Shown piece after piece: positions 1-10,579 of a stretch of 64,000 nt of DNA (position 1 is its first letter; each line of letters opens with the position of its first letter). Made by a program: the position numbers and the translations under genes. The notes beneath the pieces are model-generated. The model was not told the DNA's origin and ran no database searches. It saw only the letters and a list, made by a program, of their open reading frames with translations. Origin of the DNA: Beverwykella pulmonaria (lineage: Eukaryota; Ascomycota; Dothideomycetes; Pleosporales; Melanommataceae); the NCBI GenBank assembly GCA_001599595.1, contig BCHH01000005.1:2528804-2592803 (forward strand), read 5' to 3'.

Positions 1-410
1 GGTTTCTTAAACCGCCTAGCTCCTGCCTTGCTTGCGTAGTATTGTAGAGTACGTAGCGTGGCTGAAATTCCTAGCTCTTTAACCTAATCTGCGTAGCCCA
101 TTTCATAGATTTGGTCATTCTAGTCTGTTATTTTTGCGAGGTTGGACGCAGATACTAAGGGCTTGCAGCCTAAGGTAGAGCTGGTTTTTCAGGTTCTTCT
201 AACTGCAGCTTGGCCTATAGCTTCTCGTTTTGCGATCCAGGTGCGCGCGGTAGAGGGAGGTATATTGATAGCTGGAAGTCGTGCGATATCGCCAGTTGTT
301 TGGTCATTTCGCCTCGAATCAAAGGCGTCGAAGAATCTATTACGTTTAATAGTATCGTGCTCGCGTCGATCAGTCTTTTTATCGCGTTTTTTAGGTGTGG
401 TTGGAGCCAT
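1..410 (-). pseudogene. Transposase N-terminal relic (Tc1/mariner-like HTH), runs off left edge
   Basis: On the minus strand an ATG at 408-410 opens a frame starting MAPTTPKKRDKKTD, followed by a helix-turn-helix-like stretch (STARTW around residues 50-55) that resembles the N-terminal DNA-binding part of fungal Tc1/mariner-type transposases. The frame stays readable to the window edge but carries three nonsense codons: TGA at 189-191, TAG at 120-122 and TAG at 84-86. No frameshift is needed to read across them. Each stop can be explained by one C-to-T change (CGA to TGA, CAG to TAG), as expected of repeat-induced point mutation. The catalytic part lies outside the window. The family call is by motif impression only. 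Confidence 0.5.
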
Positions 411-592
411 GTGTGGTGTTGAAGTCGGTATGAGGGCTTTGTTTTGAAGTTCTGATCGAAAGCGGGGCCCCTGCGCGCTCAATTCTTGCACACCCGTGAA
501 CGGCTTTGTTCCGCTTTCGTCATCCACACCAAACATTGTCGTCCACAACATTTCGACTCAAACCAAGGCAACTTAACGTCGAATTTGACACT

Positions 593-1540
593 ATGTTAGG
601 ACAAGATCAGGTTGCTGAGGCTGATCGACTGCAAGGCTTCCGGATCCCCTCTTTGCCGCCTGACTTTTATTACATTCCGAACTTTATCAGTGTCGAGGAA
701 GAGGCTTCGATACTGCAAAAGGCACGTAATTCCTGCTTCTTGTCTCTAATGAAACTTCCGGCCGCTCTCTTAGCCTACGATTTCTGCTTTTGCCCCTCCA
801 TACCCCGCAAAGCAGCCTACTAACTCCCTCAGATTCCCTCTCAGCGCTGGGTAACCCTGTCCCACCGCCGTCTGCAAGCGCATCCCTCGATTCTTACCAG
901 GAACAACACACTCCTCGGCGCCCCTTTGCCATCTTATCTCGTCCATCCTGTCGTTGGGCGGTTCAAAGAGCTGGGGATTTTTAAAGATACGCCGCATCAG
1001 GAGCCGAATCATGTTTTGATCAATGAGTATGCAAAGGGCGAGGGCATCATGCCGCATGAAGATGGGAGTGCGTACGCGAGGGTGGTGGCGACTGTTAGTT
1101 TGGGGGCGGCAATCTGTTTAGAGATCAGTCAAAAGGCGCCGATAAGAGAGAACAATGAGATGCCATTTTCGAATTACGAAACGATAATGGGCGGTGAGAC
1201 CAAAGAGGATGTCCAGCTCTCGGAACCCTCTTCCACAACCGCCACTTCCTCGTCAATTTCGACATACACTCTACCAACGCGCATCCTCCAAGAGCCACGC
1301 TCCCTCCTCATCACCACGAGCTCCGCGTACGCCGACCTCCTCCACGGAATCAGCGCCCTTGAAGTCGATGAGAACTTGAATCGGGATACGGTTGCGAATT
1401 GGGACCTTCTAGGTGAAAGGGGTGTATTTGAGGAAGCTGGAGGGCGGAATGTGAGAGAGACAAGACTTAGTCTGACCTATAGGGATGTCTTGAGGGTTAG
1501 TAAGGCGGCTGGGAAGGTGCTCGGGGTGGGGAGACGGTAA
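593..1540 (+). CDS. ALKBH6-like 2-oxoglutarate/Fe(II) dioxygenase
   Basis: Two exons, 593-721 and 833-1540, give 278 aa. The protein resembles AlkB homologue 6: an N-terminal FYYIPNFIS segment, the RRLQ motif, iron-ligand pair H118-x-D120 in GIMPHEDG, a later candidate His in LLHGI, and the 2OG-binding-type RLSLTYRDV near the C-terminus. The family acts on alkylated nucleic acid or protein; the substrate of ALKBH6 is poorly known. The intron must be 722-832 to keep frame. Its donor is GC (AAG/GCACGT), its acceptor CTCAG, and a good branch site (CTAAC) lies just upstream. The nearby GT at 726 would shift the frame. The start ATG at 593 is the first in frame before the conserved region. Confidence 0.82.
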
Positions 1541-2973
1541 GAGGCGAACGGGGATCGAGTGGTGAGATGCTAAGGGCTGTTAGATGAAAGAGATGGTAAG
1601 GCGACGAAGAGGACTCGCATGGCCAAAGGGGAACTCACTCGATCGATTGCACCCTCGTCCGGTACAATAGTTCCGCTCCTCTACTTTTCGGCTGTGTTTT
1701 CGGCACTCTTCTCAATATTTTCTCCGCCCTCGTCCCACCTTTCAAGCAACTTAACTTTGCATTCCTTTCCCACCTTCGATTCGACCACTTCGGCTCAATG
1801 GATCGTTAACCTCATATTCTTTATTCGCGTCGATGATACCGTCCTCCTCTCGGACTTATCTCGGTCGACTGTCAAGGTCGACGCACATGCGCTGGCTGTA
1901 TCGTGTCTTGACGTGACATCATTCGGACGTATGTCGGGGTCTCTTAGTTGCGGGAAGCGTAAGACGCCTTTGGAGTTTCTCGATCTGCAGGACTCTTCCT
2001 ACCCCAATTTACGTCCAACTTTAGAATACCAAGGTACCCGAGTCCGAAGCCGAGAGCGAGCAGATATTGCCGCTTCACCGGCTCGGAATCGTTGCTTTCC
2101 AGTAAGATATTTTGGTACGAGCTAAGTGCAATTTTCTCACACTATAGAGTGCTCCTTTTGCAAAAATCTCGTTTGTCAGCAGCCTTCTACACAGTTGTAT
2201 GCAAGCGACTCCATCATATCCTTCAGTCGGAACTGTTCAATTTCCATATATAGAATTCCCTGAGCTTGAGTGTCATCTCTACTGTTTTCTTGAGAAAGGA
2301 AAATCTGTGGATGCCCTGTTTGACTCTTCCTGGTGTATTCCAGACTGTGTTTCCTCCAAAACCACACAGCTTGAACCTCGAATCGCTTCCGCGAGGACCA
2401 ATCACTCAGAATCCTAGTTGTATGGTTGGGGACGCAATACAACATGCGCTGCGTTGTAGCACTCCTATGGATTCTAAGAATTCCGACTTCCAGATGAAAT
2501 CGTCTACTCGCAACGTTAAGATCTCCAATAAAGAATGAGCAGGTAAGCTGGCCCCGCCTCGAATGTATGCTTCAAGATCTATATATTAATGTATTTTAGA
2601 TTGAAACTTCCCGACCGGGAGGTATACCGTACATTTAGCCAGGTTAAGAACCCGGTCGCCCCGTTCCATCACCCTTACTACCCCGGAAAATCACCCCCAG
2701 ATATTGCGGCCTTTGAACCGGTGTCTATCAGCGAGTTTCCATCATGTTATTCACGTGGTGTTGGAAATGAGCTCGTCTACCTGCCATCGCACTAAGAACG
2801 GCCACACGAAAGAAGCTTGCTTTCCTATATTCAATTCACCCCCAAAACCGAGTTCCGCCCGAGCCAATTTCGCGAACCGCGATTCTCAGTAGTATAAAGT
2901 CGTATGATTTTGACAGCGTTTGAGCCTCACTTCAAGCAGCTCATCGTAAATCGTCGGACAACAAGCCCATAAA
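1541..2973. other. Intergenic, no supported gene
   Basis: Several 60-170 codon open frames exist here, including one at 1619-2125, but none shows a recognisable domain, signal peptide or good splice structure. The last part serves as the upstream region of the esterase gene at 2974. Confidence 0.5.
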
Positions 2974-3802
2974 ATGGTCTCCTTCAAGCTCCTCGCCCTC
3001 ACCACCCTGGTCGCCGCCACCTCGGCCCAGAACGCCACCCTGCGGTACATGCCATTTGGTGACTCCATCACTGAAATCGTCTGTTGGCGCTCCAAGTTGT
3101 GGAACAAGCTACAGCCCACTGAATGGGCCACTGTCAACTGGGTTGGCTCGGGCAAAACCGAGAACAACTGCAAGGACACCAAGTATGACAGGGACAACGA
3201 GGGCCACTCAGGATTCTTGGCGATTGATATCGCCAACAAGAAACAGTTGGATGGGTGGCTGAAGACGAATCCTGCCGACGTGATTACGATGCACCTGGGC
3301 ACGAATGATATTGTGCAGCAGAACAAGGCGGTGACGGATATCATCAAGGCGTTTACGACGTTGGTCACAACAATGAGGACGAGTAACCCGAAGATGAAGA
3401 TCATCGTACGTACTAATCTCACATTTCCTCTCCTTCCCTTCTTTCTATTCTCCGCTTTCTATTCTTCTCTTTCCGGTTCCATTCTAAAAGTATCCCCAGG
3501 TCGCGCAAATCATCCCCATGGGCACCGGCAGCTACAACACCAAGATTCAGGACCTCAACAAAGCCATCATCCCTTGGGCCCAGGGCCTCAACTCCACAGC
3601 TAGTCCCATCTGGGTTGTCGACCAGTACACTGGATTCTCTGCTTCAGATCTGAGAGATGGTGTTCACCCAAATGACAGTGGAGACACCAAGATGGCGAAC
3701 GTGTGGTACCCTGCGATCCTGACGGCGTTTGCGGCTGCGAAGGCAGACAAAGTGGCCGCGTTGGAGGCAGTGGTTAAGAAGGAGGTGGAGTTCAAGGCTT
3801 AG
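2974..3802 (+). CDS. Secreted SGNH/GDSL esterase (CE3-like)
   Basis: Exons 2974-3405 and 3500-3802 encode 244 aa. A signal peptide (MVSFKLLALTTLVAATSA) is cut before QNATL. Block I is GDSIT with the nucleophile Ser, block III is GTND, and block V is DGVHPND with the catalytic Asp and His, so the SGNH triad is complete. This arrangement is typical of secreted fungal carbohydrate esterases of the CE3 type, which remove acetyl groups from xylan; the substrate is inferred. The intron starts GTACGT and ends CCCCAG, phase 0. The unspliced frame stays open for a while, which disguises the intron. The length matches the family. Confidence 0.85.
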
Positions 3803-4619
3803 AGGAATGGAGAGGACTAAGAGGGAGAACAGCTAAGAAAATGATGTGGACGAGGCTGGATGGATGGAATACTGTACATATGGAGTAGGGAATTGGTTGA
3901 CAAGTCAAATTGCATGTTTAGAAGCATATCATCATTCATCTTCAATTCTCTCATACTCGAAATCCAATCACAATCTAGCACTAACCCTGTTCTGGACTAG
4001 ACCTACCTACCAGGGCGAATGAACGACACCAAACTAGCGGGGAACTGCTCACCCCTCACCTTACCAGTAGTACACAGCCCCTCACGCTCTCAAAATGCAA
4101 ACCACTCAGCCCCCACCCCTCTACCACACATTGCTCCGTACGAAATTCTTAGCCGCATCATGAGAATGCAGTATTGCATCACCGGTCCATATGCACAGCC
4201 CTCGTCTGTCCAATCTCAAGATGCGGCTAAGACAGTTCGTCGCCTTGCGCCACGCTCGTCTGACCGATACTTGGGCGTGAGAGGCCTGTGGCTTTCGTGC
4301 TGAGATGGGCCGTTCATGCGGTGTGTAATCACGCACTGGACATAGAATTTGGGGGCCGGTGAAGATACCGCTGCTTGTGCTAAGTAAGAGGGCGCAGGAG
4401 GAGGCCGGTCGTGTAAGTTAACATTTGAACGATGCGTAGGCAGCAGACACCGACTCTACATATTACTCTCTTATCTTCCTCTTCCATTCTGTTTCCAATT
4501 ATATTCGTCTAACTTCAAACTAAGCAGCAAACATCTGCTTCCCCTGTTACTAAACCACAAGCCAATCCAATCCACTACAACACAACACAACATAAACTAT
4601 AAGGCTAGAAGTGCCCAAG
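3803..4619. other. Intergenic between esterase and helical-domain gene
   Basis: Nothing coding is supported. The last 150 bases are CA-rich, as common in fungal 5' leaders. Confidence 0.5.
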
Positions 4620-5900
4620 ATGGATCCACTTGGCACCCTCCTAGGCCTCGCGCACGTTCTCAAGCGCGCGTATGACGTTTATACTGGTTGCAAGTCCGCG
4701 CCAGAAGAAATCCGGCTCGCCGCAGACCACGTCCACACGATGGCTCTAGTCCTCGAGGGCGTGCGCTCCGACCTCCTCGGAAACCGGTCTTCCTTCGTGC
4801 ACCAAACCACCGCTATCGCAAAAGCCAAAACACAAAACTTGAAACGGAACATCTCGCACTGCGACCATTCGTTGCAAAGAATGGAAGGACTGCTGAAGAA
4901 GTACCATGGCTGGAAGAAGAACGGCGGAATCGCTGCGTGGGATCGATTTCGCTGGAGTACAAATGGGAAGAAGGAGATTGCAGAGTGTAAAGCAGATTTG
5001 GTGCTTTGTACGAGTATGCTCGATTTGTTTCTTTCGAAGGAGGGGTTGAACGTGCTGTGGAAGTTGGAGAGCATGATGGAAATAATGCTGAAGCGGTTTG
5101 AGGCGCTTGAGCTCTTTCAAAACCAAAACCAGGGAAGGACACAAGGAGGCGGAATGAGGCCGAGGAGTAGCTCGAACGTGGGACGCACACTGGTGCTGAG
5201 TCTGATAATTGGACGCCTGAGGAAAGTGCTCAGGAGGTACAGGAGGAGGAAAATGGCGAAGAATGTTGGAACCACGAGACCAACAAATACAGGTCCTGGA
5301 CCCAGGAGACCGAGGCCAGTGACGAGAGTGAGCAGTGGTTTCGCTGCAAACCAGAACAGGAATGCAATGATAAACGCATACGCCTCCAATATCGCCAACG
5401 CTTCAATTCCGTCACCAAAGAAGCCGCAAAGAGCCAGAACGCCCAGCCCGGACTTCTACTACATCCCCGGTGGTGCGACTCCCACCCCACAAAAGCCCAT
5501 CCGCAGATCAAGTTCTATGCAGCGCCTCCTCGGCAAGATCAACGCCCAAGCTGCACATCCAAGAGCGCAAACAGAACACTATGAGTGCTGGAAAGTGGGC
5601 ACCGGGTCCCTAGCCTTCGGGCCCAAGATAGCGCCCCAGTTTATATCGCACAGGCGCGGACAAATGCAGTTGAGGAAGATGGCAGCCGTATTCAAGGAAG
5701 CGTCGCAGTTTGATACGAGGGCGTTGAATGAGCAAGATAGTAGGGTAAAGGCGATTCTGAAAGCGAAGAATGAGAGCGAGAAGAAGAAGGCGGGGAGGAG
5801 AAAGTGGTATTTGGTCGCCGGGAGGGTCATCTCGAGGGATCCTGGGAGGACGGGCATGGTGACTGTGGAAAAGGCGATGGTAATTCTTGTGAGACGGTGA
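4620..5900 (+). CDS. Fungal protein with STAND-type N-terminal helical domain
   Basis: Single exon, 426 aa from the ATG at 4620 (the open frame extends to a GTG at 4611). Residues 1-165 are helical and regular: MDPLGTLLGLAHVLKRAY, then an amphipathic run, then a WDRFRWSTNGKKEIAECK motif. The pattern resembles the Helo-like helical N-terminal domains found in fungal STAND/NLR-like proteins. Residues 170-300 are basic and low-complexity, and the C-terminus (from about 300) is Lys/Arg-rich. No NTPase, WD or ankyrin part is present, so it is either a stand-alone helical-domain protein or part of a larger family lacking the NTPase. Function is unknown. The call rests on pattern, not alignment. Confidence 0.65.
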   Translation: MDPLGTLLGLAHVLKRAYDVYTGCKSAPEEIRLAADHVHTMALVLEGVRSDLLGNRSSFVHQTTAIAKAKTQNLKRNISHCDHSLQRMEGLLKKYHGWKKNGGIAAWDRFRWSTNGKKEIAECKADLVLCTSMLDLFLSKEGLNVLWKLESMMEIMLKRFEALELFQNQNQGRTQGGGMRPRSSSNVGRTLVLSLIIGRLRKVLRRYRRRKMAKNVGTTRPTNTGPGPRRPRPVTRVSSGFAANQNRNAMINAYASNIANASIPSPKKPQRARTPSPDFYYIPGGATPTPQKPIRRSSSMQRLLGKINAQAAHPRAQTEHYECWKVGTGSLAFGPKIAPQFISHRRGQMQLRKMAAVFKEASQFDTRALNEQDSRVKAILKAKNESEKKKAGRRKWYLVAGRVISRDPGRTGMVTVEKAMVILVRR

Positions 5901-6046
5901 CGAGATGGGAATGCACTGTACGAGTAAGAAATGTATGATTCTAGGATATGGCAATATTTCTCGTTGTCTTTTGTTGAATATTCCAACTCCTTACTGTCTA
6001 ACTCCGCGCCTCCCCAGTAGAGCAGAGTTGCATTCTGATCAAATCT

Positions 6047-6730
6047 CTAATGCGGCTTCATCGCCTCATCCAACACCTTCTTAACCGCAGGCCTCGCATG
6101 CATCCGTTCCAACCACCCCTTGACCTCCGGATAACTATCCTGATCAAACTGCTCCTTAGTCATCAACTTGGCCACCAAACTCTGCCACGTAACAAACGCA
6201 AGATCAACATAACTACACTTGTCCCCTACCAACCACGGCCCCCCTTCACCACCCTCCTCTTTCCTCTTCTTAAGATGCGTTTCCAGGACCCCAGTGACGC
6301 GGCCGATTTCCTTAGTGTAGCGCTCAATGGCACTCGGGATCTTCTCTGCATGGTACATGATGAACCACCCCGCCTGTCCATAATACGGCCCTTGGCCCGA
6401 GGCCTGGAAATACAGCCACTGCTTGGCTAACCACGCATCTTTCTTCCCCGGCTCGAAACTCAGTTTCCTCTCCGTATCGTATTTTTCTACGAGGTACTCG
6501 ACGATAGCGCCAGATTCCCAGAGAGTGAGGTCTGTGTTTGGGTCGTGGATGGCGGGCATGCGACCATTGGGGTTGACTTCGGTGATGTATGGGGGTTCCT
6601 TAACTTCGGCAAAGGTGGTGGGAATTATTTCGTGTGGGAGGCCGAGCTCGGCGAGCAGGATGGCGACTTTGGGCGGGTTAGGTCCGCGGGCGCCCCAGAC
6701 TTTGATGGGTTTGAGAGAGGTGGTAGACAT
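6047..6730 (-). CDS. Glutathione S-transferase (Ure2p-like)
   Basis: Single exon, 227 aa. The N-terminal thioredoxin-fold part shows NPPKVAILLAELGLPHEI, the cis-Pro motif NGRMPAIHD and the glutathione-contact motif ESGAIVEYL. The C-terminal all-helical part has the N-capping-like segment CSYVDLAFVTW. This is the layout of cytosolic fungal GSTs related to Ure2p/GstA, which conjugate or reduce electrophiles and peroxides with glutathione. A following intergenic space of 109 bp separates it from the downstream limit of the PX-SNARE transcription unit on the same strand. Nothing is broken. Confidence 0.88.
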   Translation of the reverse strand: MSTTSLKPIKVWGARGPNPPKVAILLAELGLPHEIIPTTFAEVKEPPYITEVNPNGRMPAIHDPNTDLTLWESGAIVEYLVEKYDTERKLSFEPGKKDAWLAKQWLYFQASGQGPYYGQAGWFIMYHAEKIPSAIERYTKEIGRVTGVLETHLKKRKEEGGEGGPWLVGDKCSYVDLAFVTWQSLVAKLMTKEQFDQDSYPEVKGWLERMHARPAVKKVLDEAMKPH

Positions 6731-7304
6731 GGTGGGGCTGAGATTTCCAAGCTTTCTAGGATGGTGATAAGCTCTAAGAATGGACTTCCTCGTGTGTTAT
6801 ATACTGAAAAGGACTGTTGTCATGGAACCCTGAGCTAGTCACGTGATATCGGAATGTGGGTCGCCCGGATGGTGAACTTCCCGGATATTATTCAGCGAGA
6901 CGGACGAAAAGATACCCCCATAAAAATTAGTAATGCGACGATTGGACGGACAATTTCGGCCTTTGAGAGTGACCGACGCGCGAGAGCGATAGAGATAGAT
7001 ATAGAAAATTCTGGCTCGAAAGACGTGTGAAAGAAACACAAATAGTAACCCTGAGAAGGGAATTGAAATATTTGACCGATGCGCCTTCCGATAGCACACA
7101 TAGTACTTTTGACAAATTCTAGGGGAATTGACAGTGAAAATTGTACGCAGGGTTGGAAGCCAGCCAATTAGGAAGAATAGTGAATGCAATGTATTAGTAC
7201 ATGCGCTTTGTATATGCTCATGGGTATAAAAATATAAAAAACTGATTTGAGTACCAAGCATCCGAGGTGGTACCCAGCTCGGTGATGTCGTAGAGTTATC
7301 GTGC

Positions 7305-8512
7305 TCATTTGATTTTACCGATCCTCTTCTTCGCAACTCTGATCTTCCCATCGACCCTGTGAACATAGTTAGCCATGGGAAGCAGGCCCCACCAGCCGCC
7401 AAGTATATCGTAACATACCTTTCGACATCCTCATCTAGCAGCCCAAGCATTGCGTTCTGCTCGACGATCTCCTGATTGATTTGCACGCCCATCTCCTTCA
7501 TCCTGCGCACCACCCTTGTTAAATCGACGACATCCTCGTCTTGTTCCTGCATGATCTGTTTTTGGAGCTGCAGGATGCCGTCGTTGTCCAGTTCGCGGGT
7601 GCGCTCTGTCTCCTTCGCCGGACCGCCTAGGACGCGACGGCCAGAAGTGGGGCCTTGGCTTGCGCCTTTGAAGAGGCCGGCCTTTTGCTCGTGCGTGACA
7701 GCGGCGGACGAAATAGACGGTGCTAATAATCCGGAGCCAGAGAGGGCTGCGTTCACGGCCATGGTGTTCAGCACGCTCTCCAAGCTGTCCCTCTCCTTCC
7801 TCAAAGTCCCAACCATGTCCCTCCGCCTCCTGATCTCGCCCTCGCCCAATTTCTCTCCACCCCACTCGTCGCCCGCCTTGGACCCTAGCCTCCCTAGCCC
7901 CTCGTCAAGCGCACTCATGAGCGTGCCCGCTCTCACGAGGCGGCTCTTCACATTCGCGCTTGCTTCGTGCTGTGCTTTGGCGACTGCTGCCTGCTCCCTC
8001 CTCGTCAACCACATCCGGGCTTCCTGTAAATTGGTCTTGACTTCTGAGTACTTGTCCAGCCAGTCTGACGAGTCGCGCACGCGGTCCTTGCCAAACTGCG
8101 ACCCGGGAAAGCTCTCTGCCTTCCTTTCGTCTCCGAGCTCTAGAAAGTCCCTGTATACTTTGCACACGCGCCACCGCCCATCTTCGCTGGTCTCAATAGC
8201 TTGTAGATATTTCTCCAGCCCCTCTTGTCGCTGGCTGACGAGCTCTGGCGATCCTGTAGTGGTGCCGATTCCGAGCTTGCCCAGCGAGCCGCCGAGCCAC
8301 GATTTGGCAGGAAGCGCAACTGGGGGCGGCGTGCCGACTTGCGACCGCAACGAGGAGTTGAGGGCTTCGAAATCGGAGTAGCGCTTCCGTAGCGTGGTGG
8401 TGCCCCGCGGGAAGGGGTGTGCGACACGAATCTCGTAGGCCGTGAAGGGCTTGCCGCTCGAAGGATGGTCTTCAGTGTGGGTGGCGGGTATGGATATCCG
8501 TAGGGGCGCCAT
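7305..8512 (-). CDS. vam7: PX-domain SNARE, Vam7-like (vacuole fusion)
   Basis: Exons 7419-8512 and 7305-7356 (minus) encode 381 aa. Residues 1 to about 125 form a PX domain (RKRYSDFEALNSSLR, then the Pro-rich ALPAKSW loop), which binds PI3P on the vacuole. The C-terminus is a Qc-SNARE helix: heptads with MKEMGVQINQEIVEQNAMLGLL and, after the intron, a short basic tail VDGKIRVAKKRIGKIK. Together this is the architecture of yeast Vam7, which acts in homotypic vacuole fusion. The intron 7357-7418 (GTATGT...TCACAG) restores the SNARE register; without it the frame wanders into an unrelated sequence. The start ATG at 8512 precedes MAPLRISIP. Confidence 0.85.
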
Positions 8513-9369
8513 AATGGTGGTGTGTACGGGAAGTGTAGCAGTAGCAGGCGGGGAAGTCAAATGTCGAGTGGGCGGTCTCTGGAACACGGCTCAACGTGAG
8601 CTGGTCGCGTGTTTGTTGTTTGTTGTTGTGACCAAAGCTAATGTGGCTCTGGGGGTATTATATGGGGCGTGTGATGTGTGCGGTGTGCGATGCTGAGCGT
8701 AAGGCAGCAAAGAAGGGCGACTACGACGCACAGGCAGAAGTGAATGTCCACGAGGTGACGAGGTGTCGAGGTCGTGGCTTGCGCCAAGCGCGATGACGCT
8801 AGCGCTACGTGCGACCCAAGTTTGGTCCATTGACGTCCACCGTCGCTCAAGTCTTCGCCCTAGTTGCACACTCAACCCCTAACTCAAAAGGTACCCCTCT
8901 GGAGTCGTATCTTTGCGTGAGAGTTGGGGGACTCGGCAGGAAGACGCATGCCATAGCAGCAGAGACGTAAGAATGTGCCCTACCCACGCGGAACGAGACA
9001 TGCGCGATAGTAAGTCTGTTGGGATATGATTAGTCTCTTTATATCCATCCTTTTCTCAATGCATCTTCTCTCAGTTGCTCGACAAGTTTCCTTTCCGTTG
9101 ATTCCTTTCGGTCAGATCTGTGAATATGAGCTCTGTACAGAGTGCCCCGCTAGGCGCTCAGTAACGAAACAGTTAGGACCAGCAAGGGAAAGTCCCCTAA
9201 ATGCTTTTCGACTTTACCGCAAAATTTGCCCTATGGGGGCCCGCGAGCACTGATGTAGGAGTCACGGGGTTTCGTGTTGCTGCCTAGATGTTGCTTACGT
9301 CCTTCATTGCGAACACCGTCCAAGGCTGGTCTTCCATCTGCCACTGTTGACCCTCAAGACGCCAACACA
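8513..9369. other. Divergent intergenic region
   Basis: Shared upstream region of the minus-strand PX-SNARE gene and the plus-strand kinase-like gene. No gene or repeat is evident. Confidence 0.5.
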
Positions 9370-10515
9370 ATGGAAACTCTCGCGTATTCCTCCAGCATAC
9401 CGAAATACAGTATATACTGCTGGTCCTTTGGCCCACAAGAATGCTCCATCATACTCATGTGCAGATGTGTCCGCTTCCATATCGAGGCTTCCAAATCCGA
9501 TCTCGGTCACGACACCTCCCTATCCCGTGAATACGCACGACTACTCAGTCGGATGGACTCTGAATACTCATTCCAAGACTTGGAAGATGAAGACGCGCTG
9601 CTGGATTGGATCTTGACCCCGTGTTACCCCCACTTCTGCGCTCTGCCAGAGCCCAAGATGGATGGCTTGACCTTGGAGTCGCTGTATGGTGCTCCAGTTC
9701 GCCACCTTCGCCTCTTTGAGGCGCAGGGTGAAATAAAGGCCAAGTGCACCGTCGGTAAGCCCTTCGACACGGACGGTCCCACCTCTTCGCCTGTTGTCCA
9801 CGCCGCGGACATCGCTCCATATCCCGCACTTCCCCGCATCCACGCTTCGGATGTAAAGCTAATAGGCGACCGCCCCGACTACGACCCGAGCTGCGACATG
9901 GCGAACCTAGTCCAGACGTCCTCTTCGCCCCTCATGAGGTTCAAGCATGAAACTAGTCCCGACAATCTACGAAAGCAGCTCGACATAGCCGAACGCATGG
10001 TAGCACTCGACCTGTATGCCACGGCAAAAGTGCCGAGATTCCACAGCATTGTAATGTCTGAGGACGGACAGACAATCTACGGAACACTGTGCCATTGGGT
10101 TCCTCCTCATCCCCACGGCGAGCGGACAGGCGATCTGCACGTCCCGGCCATCCTCAGCCTAACCACGCACCACGAAAAATGGGGCGCACAGGTACAGGCC
10201 ACGCTACAAACACTGCACGCGCACAATATTACCTGGGGCGGCGTTGCACCACGACACGTGTTTATTGATGAGAATAGTGACGCGTGGATCTGTGGACTAG
10301 GGAGTTGGGGAAGCATGGATTTTGTGGATTATAGGAAGAAGGATACGGCTGAGGGGGATTGGCAGGGGTTTAGGAATATCTTTCACCGTTTCTTGAAGGG
10401 TTTGGAGCCGGTTGCAGAGGTGGATCCGAGGTGGCGGCGCCTAGAGGATTATGGAGACGGGGATGAGGTGAGTGAGGCTGGCAGTGCAGCTGGCAGTGAC
10501 AGGAGTGAAGAATAA
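9370..10515 (+). CDS. Protein kinase-like protein with degenerate catalytic loop
   Basis: The open frame is convincing from about 9550 (YARLLSRMDSEYSFQDLEDEDALLDWIL) to the stop at 10515; from ATG 9370 it is 381 aa. Near the C-terminus the sequence TLHAHNITWGGVAPRHVFID sits where a kinase catalytic loop would be, and WICGLGSWGSM where DFG would be. Canonical HRD and DFG residues are missing, so it is likely a pseudokinase or aminoglycoside-kinase-like relative. The tail is acidic and disordered. The first 60 residues are doubtful: the Cys-rich stretch after IPKYSIY reads poorly and may hide an intron or a later start. Confidence 0.6.
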   Translation: METLAYSSSIPKYSIYCWSFGPQECSIILMCRCVRFHIEASKSDLGHDTSLSREYARLLSRMDSEYSFQDLEDEDALLDWILTPCYPHFCALPEPKMDGLTLESLYGAPVRHLRLFEAQGEIKAKCTVGKPFDTDGPTSSPVVHAADIAPYPALPRIHASDVKLIGDRPDYDPSCDMANLVQTSSSPLMRFKHETSPDNLRKQLDIAERMVALDLYATAKVPRFHSIVMSEDGQTIYGTLCHWVPPHPHGERTGDLHVPAILSLTTHHEKWGAQVQATLQTLHAHNITWGGVAPRHVFIDENSDAWICGLGSWGSMDFVDYRKKDTAEGDWQGFRNIFHRFLKGLEPVAEVDPRWRRLEDYGDGDEVSEAGSAAGSDRSEE

Positions 10516-10579
10516 GAGTGAGTAAACAGTTACTCTTTTCCTAAGCATCTCACCACATCTTTCCATGCCTTCTCTTCTA

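Noticed and set aside
1619..2125. 168-codon plus-strand open frame
   Set aside because: Ser/Phe-rich with no domain, signal peptide or family resemblance; treated as chance.
2886..3422. 178-codon minus-strand frame
   Set aside because: Antisense shadow of the SGNH esterase exon.
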